From: Rhodospirillales bacterium
GTDB taxonomy: Bacteria > Pseudomonadota > Alphaproteobacteria > Acetobacterales > Acetobacteraceae
Length of the DNA stretch: 7,493 nt
Assembly (NCBI GenBank): GCA_015654825.1
Contig: JAATGE010000542.1
Span: 1 to 7,493 of the forward strand
Direction of reading: 5' to 3'
The position numbers were made by a program, and so were the translations under genes. This document shows positions 1 to 7,493 of this stretch, piece after piece (position 1 is the stretch's first letter; every line of letters begins with the position of its first letter). A model generated the notes under the pieces. It was not told the origin of the DNA. It saw nothing but the letters and a program-made list of their open reading frames with translations, and did no database searches.

Positions 1-159
1 AAGACGCGCCAACATTCGCTGTTCCGGCAAGGCTGCATGCTGTACGAGCTGATCCCCAACATGCCCAAGGAACGGCTACTGCCGTTGATCAAGCGCTTCG
101 CCGCCGAACTCGAAAATCTGGCCCTCTTTGGAATGGTCTTTCCCACGAGCCCGAAATGA
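1..159 (+). CDS. C-terminal end of a probable IS4-type transposase (5' part outside window)
   Basis: The reading frame is open from base 1 to a TGA at 157-159 and gives 52 residues of a protein that starts upstream of the window. The segment SLFRQGCMLYELIPNM, followed by a basic, Leu-rich helix (KERLLPLIKRF) and a short tail, resembles from memory the extreme C-terminus of IS4-like transposases, where a SLFRQG...LPNM...RL.PL motif lies just before the end. The DDE catalytic core would be upstream and is not visible, so I cannot say whether the gene is intact. I see no convincing terminal inverted repeat in the bases after the stop. The call rests on a short C-terminal motif only; another family with a similar tail is possible. 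Confidence 0.5.
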   Translation, partial: KTRQHSLFRQGCMLYELIPNMPKERLLPLIKRFAAELENLALFGMVFPTSPK

Positions 160-170
160 GGGGAGTCTTA

Positions 171-187
171 AGGGGCGGAGCCCCTGG
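171..187 (-). repeat. GC-rich hairpin repeat, copy 1 (3' of the DUF3052-like gene)
   Basis: Read on the minus strand this is CCAGGGGCTCCGCCCCT, with 6-base arms (AGGGGC and GCCCCT, 171-176 and 180-185) around a 3-base loop. It matches the first hairpin of the copies at 1655 and 7455 at nearly every position in this orientation. It lies 27 bases past the stop of the minus-strand gene at 215-565 and 11 bases past the stop of the plus-strand gene ending at 159, so it could terminate transcripts from both sides. There is no clear T-tract on either side. Confidence 0.6.
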
Positions 188-214
188 TCGGCGAAGCCAT
201 CTGCAACGAAATCC

Positions 215-565
215 CTACGCAACAGGTTTCAACCGCAACCCGGACCAGTCCGCATCGATCGCGATTGCCGCCACCACCTCGTACCCGTACTCCGGCACCA
301 GTGCCGCAATGATGTCGCGATGCAAGTCGCCCGCCAGGCGCGAGGTGAGCTTGGGGTAAGCCACCCACAGAATGGCGCCCTGTTTAACCGCCAACCCGCC
401 CAATACCGCGGTCAGCGCGGCGCGCGTCGGCGTGAACAACAGCACAACGTCCGCCTCCGTCGGCGGCACCGTGGCTCCCGGGTCGAACCCCGCCGGCGCG
501 TGCAGAACGGCAAGGCACCGCTCCCGCTTCACCTGAAGTTTCGTCAACAGCGCCGCGTCCACCAT
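215..565 (-). CDS. Small DUF3052-like protein of unknown function
   Basis: This encodes 116 residues. The frame stays open further upstream, but the ATG at 565 is chosen because a strong Shine-Dalgarno sequence (GGAGGG, minus strand 574-569) lies just before it, and the residues upstream would overlap dsbB. The protein has an alternating beta/alpha pattern: an early hydrophobic strand (CLAVLHAP, about 17-24), a second (ADVVLLFT, 38-45), then LWVAYPK (66-72), D80 and RD (83-84), and a C-terminal ID..WS.LR signature (103-111). That order (YPK, D..RD, ID..WS.LR) matches, from memory, a family of small bacterial proteins annotated as DUF3052, some of which look like reduced Rossmann folds. The function is unknown. 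No signal peptide or membrane segment is visible. The gene diverges from dsbB with a 55-base gap. Confidence 0.7.
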   Translation of the reverse strand: MVDAALLTKLQVKRERCLAVLHAPAGFDPGATVPPTEADVVLLFTPTRAALTAVLGGLAVKQGAILWVAYPKLTSRLAGDLHRDIIAALVPEYGYEVVAAIAIDADWSGLRLKPVA

Positions 566-620
566 TGTCCCTCCAACCCGCTGCTTGCCCGACGGGGCCG
601 CGCGGAGGATATGAACGCCA

Positions 621-1121
621 ATGGAACTCCATGACACGCGGAATGTGGCCTTGGCCGGCGCGCTGGGTGGTGCGGCGGCGCTGGGCATAGCACTCGGATC
701 TCAACATTTTCTCGGCCTGATCCCCTGCGCCCTTTGCCTGGTGGAACGCTGGCCCTACCGCATCGTCATGTTCGCCGGCCTGCTGGCGGCCATCCTGCCG
801 CGCGCCGCCGTGCGCCCCGCCTGCTGGCTGCTTGTCGCCATCTACCTCGCGGCGGCCATCGCTGCCTCCGTGCATGTCGGCGTGGAGCAGCACTGGTGGC
901 CAAGCCCGCTGCCGCAATGCACCGCGCCGGACCTTTCCGGCCTTTCGCCCGCCGAGCGCTTTGCCCGCATGCCGTTGCGCCCCTCCAAACCGTGCGAGGA
1001 CCCCGACTATCTGATTCCCTGGTTGCCAGTCACGATGGCGCAGGCGAACCTCGTCTATGCGCTGGCGGTGGCGGCCGGCCTGACGACGCTGCTCGCCCGT
1101 ATACCCCGGAGGTTTCGTTGA
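621..1121 (+). CDS. dsbB: DsbB-family disulfide bond formation protein (DsbA:quinone oxidoreductase)
   Basis: This is an inner-membrane protein of 166 residues that reoxidises periplasmic DsbA and passes the electrons to ubiquinone. Four hydrophobic segments are visible (about 9-30, 47-65, 68-88 and 139-158). The first periplasmic loop carries the redox pair C36-A-L-C39 in PCALCLVERWPY, followed by the conserved basic residue R43 that in DsbB helps bind quinone. The second loop holds C100 (PLPQC) and C125 (KPCED), the expected second pair. Length and order fit the family. ATG 621 is the first possible start because TGA occurs in frame at 612. The GGAGG at 604-608 is 12 bases away, longer than usual. 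The 3' end overlaps coq7 by four bases, so the two are surely co-transcribed. Confidence 0.9.
   Translation: MELHDTRNVALAGALGGAAALGIALGSQHFLGLIPCALCLVERWPYRIVMFAGLLAAILPRAAVRPACWLLVAIYLAAAIAASVHVGVEQHWWPSPLPQCTAPDLSGLSPAERFARMPLRPSKPCEDPDYLIPWLPVTMAQANLVYALAVAAGLTTLLARIPRRFR
1108..1120 (+). promoter_or_regulatory. Shine-Dalgarno and TTG start that fix the coq7 start
   Basis: GGAGG at 1108-1112 lies five bases before TTG at 1118-1120, which overlaps the dsbB stop TGA (1119-1121). No ATG or GTG occurs in this frame between here and the conserved diiron region except the ATG at codon 16, which sits immediately before the RVDHAGEYGA motif and has no comparable ribosome site. The layout indicates termination-reinitiation coupling between dsbB and coq7. 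Confidence 0.75.
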
Positions 1122-1651
1122 GGCTGCCCGGCGATCCCAGCGATGAAGCCCGCGTGGAACGCATGATCCGCGTCGACCACGCCGGCGAATACGGTGCCAG
1201 GCGCATCTACCAGGGCCAGCTCGCGGTCCTCGGCCGTGGCCCGAACGGCGACGTGCTGCGCCACATGCAGGCGCAGGAGCAGGTCCACCTGGACAAGTTC
1301 TCGGCCCTGATTGCGCAGCGCCGCGTGCGCCCAACCGCGCTGCTGCCGTTCTGGCACATTGCCGGCTACGCCCTCGGCGCTGCCACCGCGGCGCTCGGCG
1401 AGCGTGCCGCCATGGCCTGCACCGTGGCGGTCGAGGAGGCCATCGACGAACACTACCGCGGCCAGACCGAAGCGCTCGGCGACGATGAGGCCGAGCTGCG
1501 CGACACGATCGAGACGTTTCGCGCCGAGGAGCTCGAACATCGCGCCATCGGCCTGGCGCACGATGCGGAAAGGGCGCCGGGTTACCGCGTGCTGAGCGCC
1601 GCGATTAAAGCGGGTTGCCGGGCGGCTATTGCGTTGTCGGAGCGAGTGTAA
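1118..1651 (+). CDS. coq7: Demethoxyubiquinone hydroxylase (COQ7 family)
   Basis: This is a 177-residue diiron monooxygenase that hydroxylates the demethoxyubiquinone ring, the penultimate step of ubiquinone synthesis, at the inner face of the membrane. The ferritin-like iron ligands are all visible: E24 in RVDHAGEYGA, E54 and H57 in QEQVH, E106 in VEEAIDEHY, and E138 with H141 in EELEH. The gaps between the first four sites equal those I recall for human COQ7 (30 and 52 residues). Hydrophobic helices at about 76-105 and near the C-terminus fit the membrane-associated fold. The length is usual for bacterial members. A longer open frame runs back through dsbB, but the TTG at 1118 has an ideal ribosome site. 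Overlap with dsbB puts a quinone biosynthesis enzyme in one transcript with a quinone-reducing enzyme. A repeat hairpin follows three bases after the stop. Confidence 0.9.
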   Translation: MRLPGDPSDEARVERMIRVDHAGEYGARRIYQGQLAVLGRGPNGDVLRHMQAQEQVHLDKFSALIAQRRVRPTALLPFWHIAGYALGAATAALGERAAMACTVAVEEAIDEHYRGQTEALGDDEAELRDTIETFRAEELEHRAIGLAHDAERAPGYRVLSAAIKAGCRAAIALSERV

Positions 1652-1654
1652 GAA

Positions 1655-1706
1655 GGCCAGGGGCTCTGCCCCTGGACCCCGCTGGGGCCAGTAGGCCCCA
1701 GACCCC
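1655..1706 (+). repeat. GC-rich double-hairpin repeat, copy 2 (3' of coq7); possible terminator
   Basis: Two adjacent perfect stems are visible. The first is CCAGGGGC/GCCCCTGG (1657-1664 and 1668-1675) with a TCT loop. The second is CTGGGGCC/GGCCCCAG (1682-1689 and 1694-1701) with an AGTA loop. A short T-run (1709-1712) follows, so the second stem could act as a weak intrinsic terminator for dsbB-coq7. The same two-stem unit recurs right after the kdsA stop at 7455. I recall similar sequences as frequent intergenic repeats in Acetobacteraceae. Confidence 0.75.
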
Positions 1707-1826
1707 AATTTTATTGGTTCCGAAATTGGCATCGGCTGCGAGCACGCCGCTAAATCCAACGTCTCGCCAGACCGTACAGACGACTCCAGCCGCGCAGCGC
1801 GTACGACAGCGGCGGCACGCCGTCTT

Positions 1827-1851
1827 GGGTCCAGGGGGCGAAGCCCCTCGG
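1827..1851 (-). repeat. GC-rich hairpin repeat, copy 3 (3' of the chemoreceptor gene)
   Basis: On the minus strand it reads CCGAGGGGCTTCGCCCCC followed by TGGACCC. This is the same layout as copy 2 (AGGGGC, short loop, GCCCC, TGGACCC) with a TTC loop and one extra C. It lies about 28 bases past the stop of the minus-strand chemoreceptor gene and points the same way as that gene, so copies 2 and 3 form an inverted pair between the two converging genes. The second hairpin of the unit is not recognisable here. Confidence 0.6.
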
Positions 1852-1861
1852 TCCTTATCCC

Positions 1862-1880
1862 AGCGCTTGTCCCAAGCGCT
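1862..1880 (-). terminator. Stem-loop overlapping the chemoreceptor stop codon
   Basis: Perfect 7-base arms AGCGCTT (1862-1868) and AAGCGCT (1874-1880) flank a 5-base loop. The arm nearer the gene includes two bases of the TAG stop codon (1881-1879 on the minus strand). There is no T-tract after it, so a classical intrinsic terminator is unlikely. It may act with the GC-rich hairpin at 1827-1851 to end or protect the chemoreceptor mRNA. Confidence 0.35.
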
Positions 1881-3576
1881 ACGCGGCCCTCACCGCCGCC
1901 AGGAACACTTCGATCTGCTTGCTGAACGCGGTGGACTGGCTTCCGAGGCTCGCCGCGGCGGTCACTACCTGCGTCACGGTCGCACCGACTTCCTGGGCCG
2001 CCCCGCGCATCGCATCCATATTGGCGCTGACCGCCTGCGCGCCCTGCGACGTCTGCTGCACGTTGCGAGCGATTTCCGCGGTCGCCACGCCCTGCTCCTC
2101 GACGGCGGCCGCGATCGTCGTCGCGACACCGCTGATCTGCTCCACCTGCTTGGTCATCGCCTGAATAGCCTGCACCGCATGCCCGGTGGCGGCCTGGATC
2201 TGGGCGATCTGCTCGCCGATATCGCCGGTCGCCTTGGCGGTCTGGCCCGCGAGGGTCTTCACTTCGCTCGCCACCACGGCAAAGCCGCGACCCGCTTCGC
2301 CGGCGCGCGCCGCCTCGATGGTGGCGTTCAGCGCAAGCAAATTGGTCTGCCCGGCGATACCATTGATCATTTCCACGACCTGACCGATGCGGCTGGCACT
2401 CTCCGCTAGCGCCTGCACGATCTGGCTGCTGCGCTGCGCTTCCTGCACCGCATCGCCGGTCATCTGCGCAGACTGCGCCACCTGGCGGCTGATTTCGCCG
2501 ATCGAGGCCGCGAGCTGCTCGGCACTGGCGGCCACGCTCTGTATCCCCGCGCCGGCCTGCGACGCCGCACCCGCCGCCGCCGCGGCGCGCTGGTTGGTGT
2601 CGTCGGCATTCGCGGACATCGAGCGGGCGGCACCTTCCAGGCCACTGACGGCGTGACCCATCGTCGTCGCGCTCTGCCCCGCCTGAGCCTGGAAGTTGAC
2701 CACCAGCGCATCCACGCGGGCGGCACGCGCCGTCCGGGTCGCGACCGCTGCTTCCGTCTCGCTGACCATACGGCGATTCTCGACCAACCCCCGCTTGAAC
2801 ACCTCCACCGCCTGCGCCATGCCGCCGACTTCGTCAGCGCGCCCGGCACCCGGAACGGCAACTGTGAGATCGCCCGCCGCGAGCTTGTCCATCGCGACGC
2901 GCATGCCGACTAGCGGGTGAGCGATGTCGCGAACCAGCAGCCACGCAATGGCAATCGCCGCAAACGTGGTAAAGGCCAGCGCGGCCAGCGTCAGGGAGCG
3001 CGTTGAAGTGTATGCCGCCTCGCTCGCCCGTGCGTCCTCCTGGGCAGCATGTTCGTTGTAGTCGAGGTCCGCGGTAATAAGGCTGCGCAGTCCCGAGAAT
3101 TTCTGCAGCGATGATCCGGTCTGCAGCGCCTTGGCACCGGCGATGTCGCCCTTGCGGATCAGCCGAAGCAGTTCGCTGTCAGCGCTCTGGCGATAATCGG
3201 CCAGGGCGGTATCGAGCTTCGTCATGTTCTCCCGCTCCCAACCGTCGTCGACCAGCGAGTCATAGTCCGCGCGAGCCTTGCTGAGCGCCGCGTCCGCTTC
3301 CGACACCAGGGAAATCGCGATCGCCTCGTTAGGTCCGCCGGCATCCAGCGCCGCCCGGTTCTCCTGCGCCCGCAGCCGCTCCGATCCGCGTCCAATGCGG
3401 CCGATATGCATAAGGCTCAGCATATGGTTGTCGCGCAGTTGCGCGGTCGCCCGGTCCATGCTGGCCATGCCGTAGATGGCATAGAAACCGAGCCCCAGGG
3501 TAAGCACGGTCAGGGTCACAAACCCGGCGATGAGCTTGCCGCCGATACGAAGGCGGTTGAGGAATGGTAGGGGCAT
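1879..3576 (-). CDS. Methyl-accepting chemotaxis protein with 4-helix-bundle-type sensor domain
   Basis: This is a 565-residue membrane chemoreceptor that senses a periplasmic signal and controls the CheA kinase through CheW. The order is: a short basic N-terminus, TM1 (about 14-37), an all-helical periplasmic domain (about 38-193) of the size of a 4HB_MCP sensor, TM2 (194-215), HAMP (216-268, with P221 and the G235/DE248-249 pattern), then the long coiled-coil signalling domain (about 290-556). The hairpin tip is clear: [18 protein letters not shown] (409-426) followed by [15 protein letters not shown] (429-443). The C-terminus ends in FLAAVRAA and lacks an NWETF-like CheR-binding pentapeptide. 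ATG 3576 has GGAG (minus strand 3585-3582) five bases before it. No che or flagellar gene is nearby, so it appears to be an orphan receptor. The ligand cannot be inferred. Confidence 0.92.
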   Translation of the reverse strand: MPLPFLNRLRIGGKLIAGFVTLTVLTLGLGFYAIYGMASMDRATAQLRDNHMLSLMHIGRIGRGSERLRAQENRAALDAGGPNEAIAISLVSEADAALSKARADYDSLVDDGWERENMTKLDTALADYRQSADSELLRLIRKGDIAGAKALQTGSSLQKFSGLRSLITADLDYNEHAAQEDARASEAAYTSTRSLTLAALAFTTFAAIAIAWLLVRDIAHPLVGMRVAMDKLAAGDLTVAVPGAGRADEVGGMAQAVEVFKRGLVENRRMVSETEAAVATRTARAARVDALVVNFQAQAGQSATTMGHAVSGLEGAARSMSANADDTNQRAAAAAGAASQAGAGIQSVAASAEQLAASIGEISRQVAQSAQMTGDAVQEAQRSSQIVQALAESASRIGQVVEMINGIAGQTNLLALNATIEAARAGEAGRGFAVVASEVKTLAGQTAKATGDIGEQIAQIQAATGHAVQAIQAMTKQVEQISGVATTIAAAVEEQGVATAEIARNVQQTSQGAQAVSANMDAMRGAAQEVGATVTQVVTAAASLGSQSTAFSKQIEVFLAAVRAA

Positions 3577-3695
3577 GGAGGCTCCGGCGCGGGTTCGCCC
3601 CAGTCCTAGCGCCCATTCAATGTGCGGACGGTTAACCGGCCCGGATTGTCAGGCGGGGGCGGCCCCCCCTATGGAGGTCGGGAGAAGGGAGCGCG
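3577..3695. promoter_or_regulatory. Divergent intergenic region between the chemoreceptor gene and tpiA
   Basis: These 119 bases must hold the starts of both the chemoreceptor and tpiA transcripts. Visible elements are a perfect 10-base palindrome CGGTTAACCG (3629-3638) that could bind a dimeric regulator, a TTGTCA (3646-3651) resembling a -35 box, and a G5/C5 inverted repeat (3655-3659 and 3663-3667). An 18-base spacer leads to TATGGA (3670-3675), a poor -10. AGAAGGGAG (3683-3691) serves as the tpiA ribosome site. I cannot assign either promoter with confidence. Confidence 0.3.
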
Positions 3696-4433
3696 ATGCG
3701 CCAACTGGTTGCCGGCAATTGGAAAATGCACAAGCTGCGCGGCCCTGCCGCGGCCCTGGCGCGGGCCATCGCGGCGGATAGTCCGGTGCTCGGCTGCGAC
3801 CTGCTGATCTGCCCGCCCTTCACCGCCCTCGCCGCCGTAGCCGCCGTGCTGCGCGGCAGCCGGGTGGCGCTCGGCGCGCAGGACTGCCACGCGGCGGAAA
3901 GCGGCGCGTTCACCGGGGATATCGCCGCCCCAATGCTCGCCGACATCGGCTGCAGCGCGGTTATCGTGGGCCACTCCGAGCGGCGCCAGTATTATGGTGA
4001 AACCAGCGCCCAGGTGCGCGCCAAGGCCGTCGCCGCCGCCGCCGCCGCGTTAATGGCCGTGGTCTGCGTCGGCGAGAGCGAGGCGGAGCGCGACGCCGGC
4101 CGGGCCGCCGAAGTGGTGCGCGCCCAGGTGATGGAAAGCGTGCCCGACGGCTTCGAAGGCGTCGTCGCCTACGAACCGGTCTGGGCGATCGGCACCGGGC
4201 GAACGCCGACGCTGGACGATGTGGCTGCCATGCACGCGGCCATCCGCCAGGCCTTGCGCCACCGGCTCGGGCTCGACGGCGCCGGCCTGCGGATTCTCTA
4301 CGGCGGCAGCGTCAAGGCGCAGAACGCCGCCGCGCTCCTGGCGGTGCCCGAAGTGGGTGGCGCGCTGGTCGGCGGGGCGAGCCTCGATTCAGGCGAGTTC
4401 CTGCGGATTGCAGCGGTGGCCCGGCGGGGCTAG
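3696..4433 (+). CDS. tpiA: Triosephosphate isomerase
   Basis: This 245-residue cytoplasmic enzyme interconverts dihydroxyacetone phosphate and glyceraldehyde 3-phosphate in glycolysis and gluconeogenesis. The whole active site is present: N8 and K10 in GNWKMH, H93 in VGHSERR, the catalytic base E160 in AYEPVWAIGTG with flexible loop 6 after it (about 161-171), and the phosphate-binding segments YGGSVKAQN (202-210) and GGALVGGASL (221-230). The length is standard for a bacterial TIM barrel. ATG 3696 has an AGAAGGGAG ribosome site five bases before it. The frame ends at TAG 4431-4433, and secG starts 28 bases later. This is the first gene of the tpiA-secG-pyrG-kdsA run. Confidence 0.97.
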   Translation: MRQLVAGNWKMHKLRGPAAALARAIAADSPVLGCDLLICPPFTALAAVAAVLRGSRVALGAQDCHAAESGAFTGDIAAPMLADIGCSAVIVGHSERRQYYGETSAQVRAKAVAAAAAALMAVVCVGESEAERDAGRAAEVVRAQVMESVPDGFEGVVAYEPVWAIGTGRTPTLDDVAAMHAAIRQALRHRLGLDGAGLRILYGGSVKAQNAAALLAVPEVGGALVGGASLDSGEFLRIAAVARRG

Positions 4434-4461
4434 AAGCCCGGCTTCCCGTAAAGGCCCGCTT

Positions 4462-4794
4462 ATGACTGCCCTGATCCCCGTTCTGCACGTGGCGCACCTG
4501 TTCGTGACCCTGGCGATGATCGGCGTCGTGCTGATCCAGCGCAGCGAAGGCGGCGGCCTCGGCATCGGCACCACGCAAGGCATGGGCGCCTTCATGACCG
4601 GCCGCGGCACCGCCAACCTGCTGACCCGCACCACGGCCATCCTGGCCGCCGCGTTCTTCGCCATTTCGCTGACCCTGGCGATCCTCAGCCGCGGCGCCAA
4701 CGCCCCCGGCCGCGACATCCTGGCGCCAGTTCCCAAAGCCCCCGCCGCCATAGTCCCCCTGAAACCCCAAGTTCCCCAGGTCCCAACCAAGTAA
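4462..4794 (+). CDS. secG: Protein translocase subunit SecG
   Basis: This 110-residue inner-membrane protein is the accessory subunit of the SecYEG channel and assists SecA-driven export. Two membrane segments (about 4-25 and 53-75) flank the cytoplasmic loop with the family signature VVLIQRSEGGGLG (22-34) and the GRGTANLLTRTTAILA stretch (47-62). The C-terminal tail (about 78-110) is rich in Pro, Ala and Val, a low-complexity extension common in alphaproteobacterial SecG. The open frame runs further upstream inside tpiA, but ATG 4462 gives the normal SecG N-terminus. The ribosome site is weak (AAAGG, 4450-4454). The 28-base gap to tpiA contains a short GAAGCC/GGCTTC palindrome (4433-4445) and no evident promoter, so co-transcription with tpiA is likely. 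Confidence 0.95.
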   Translation: MTALIPVLHVAHLFVTLAMIGVVLIQRSEGGGLGIGTTQGMGAFMTGRGTANLLTRTTAILAAAFFAISLTLAILSRGANAPGRDILAPVPKAPAAIVPLKPQVPQVPTK

Positions 4795-4812
4795 GCCAGG
4801 GCACAAGGCCAA

Positions 4813-7454
<2,642 letters not shown>

Positions 7455-7493
7455 GGCCAGGGCTCTGCCCTGGACCCGCTGGGGCCTGAGGCC
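7455..7493 (+). repeat. GC-rich double-hairpin repeat, copy 4 (3' of kdsA, cut by window end)
   Basis: It begins on the base after the kdsA TAA. The first stem is CCAGGGC/GCCCTGG (7457-7463 and 7467-7473) with a TCT loop, the same as copy 2 with one G:C pair fewer. The second stem starts with CTGGGGCC (7479-7486), then TGA, then GGCC at the window edge, so its 3' arm is incomplete here. It is in the same orientation as kdsA and could end the tpiA-kdsA transcript or punctuate it before the next gene. Confidence 0.75.

Noticed and set aside
128..634. Open plus-strand frame of 168 codons covering the DUF3052-like gene
   Set aside because: It is the antisense of a better-supported gene, and its product is Arg-rich with no recognisable motif, as expected for a shadow frame in GC-rich DNA.
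566..688. Longer N-terminus for the DUF3052-like protein
   Set aside because: It would overlap the dsbB start region by 68 bases and lacks a ribosome site, whereas the ATG at 565 has GGAGGG directly upstream.
734..1117. N-terminal extension of coq7 back into dsbB
   Set aside because: The extra residues are frame-shifted dsbB sequence. The TTG at 1118 has an ideally spaced GGAGG and gives the normal family length.
384..1334. Long minus-strand frame of 316 codons opposite dsbB and coq7
   Set aside because: The product is dominated by Gly, Arg and Ala, and both plus-strand genes have full catalytic motif sets, so this frame is a shadow.
1615..2409. Plus-strand frame of 264 codons running through the coq7 3' end into the chemoreceptor gene
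   Set aside because: It is antisense to the conserved chemoreceptor signalling domain and has no family motif.
4433..4445. GAAGCC-C-GGCTTC palindrome after the tpiA stop as a terminator
   Set aside because: The loop is too short for the full stem and there is no T-tract. The tpiA-secG gap is only 28 bases and the genes are probably co-transcribed.

Overview
This is a GC-rich, gene-dense piece of an alphaproteobacterial chromosome. The best guess is the order Rhodospirillales, family Acetobacteraceae. The guess rests on the run tpiA-secG-pyrG-kdsA, which is typical of alphaproteobacteria, on a Coq7-type ubiquinone hydroxylase next to a DsbB, and on two kinds of intergenic repeat (a GC-rich double hairpin and an AT-rich A/T-tract palindrome) that I associate with Acetobacteraceae. 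No ribosomal RNA or other marker is present, so the family assignment is inference.

Layout. Bases 1-159 hold the last 52 codons of a gene that looks like an IS4-type transposase, cut off by the window edge. A small minus-strand gene of a DUF3052-like family (215-565) follows, and it diverges from a two-gene unit, dsbB (621-1121) and coq7 (1118-1651), whose stop and start overlap in TTGA. The 227-base gap 1652-1878 separates converging genes and contains repeats plus a possible coding relic. A long minus-strand gene for a membrane chemoreceptor (1879-3576) then diverges from the housekeeping run tpiA (3696-4433), secG (4462-4794), pyrG (4958-6589) and kdsA (6582-7454). A 75-base AT-rich palindrome lies between secG and pyrG. 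pyrG and kdsA overlap inside a 15-base tandem repeat. No gap exceeds 300 bases.

How the genes fit together. DsbB passes electrons from the periplasmic thiol oxidase DsbA to ubiquinone, and Coq7 makes a precursor of that quinone, so the overlapping pair has a plausible functional link. tpiA (glycolysis), secG (protein export), pyrG (CTP synthesis) and kdsA (Kdo synthesis for lipopolysaccharide) are core genes. PyrG supplies the CTP from which CMP-Kdo is later made, which connects the two overlapping genes.

The non-coding layer is the most distinctive part. Four copies of a GC-rich hairpin element lie directly 3' of four genes, each in the same orientation as its gene. I found no sign of a new defence, CRISPR or secretion system; most of the window is ordinary core genome.
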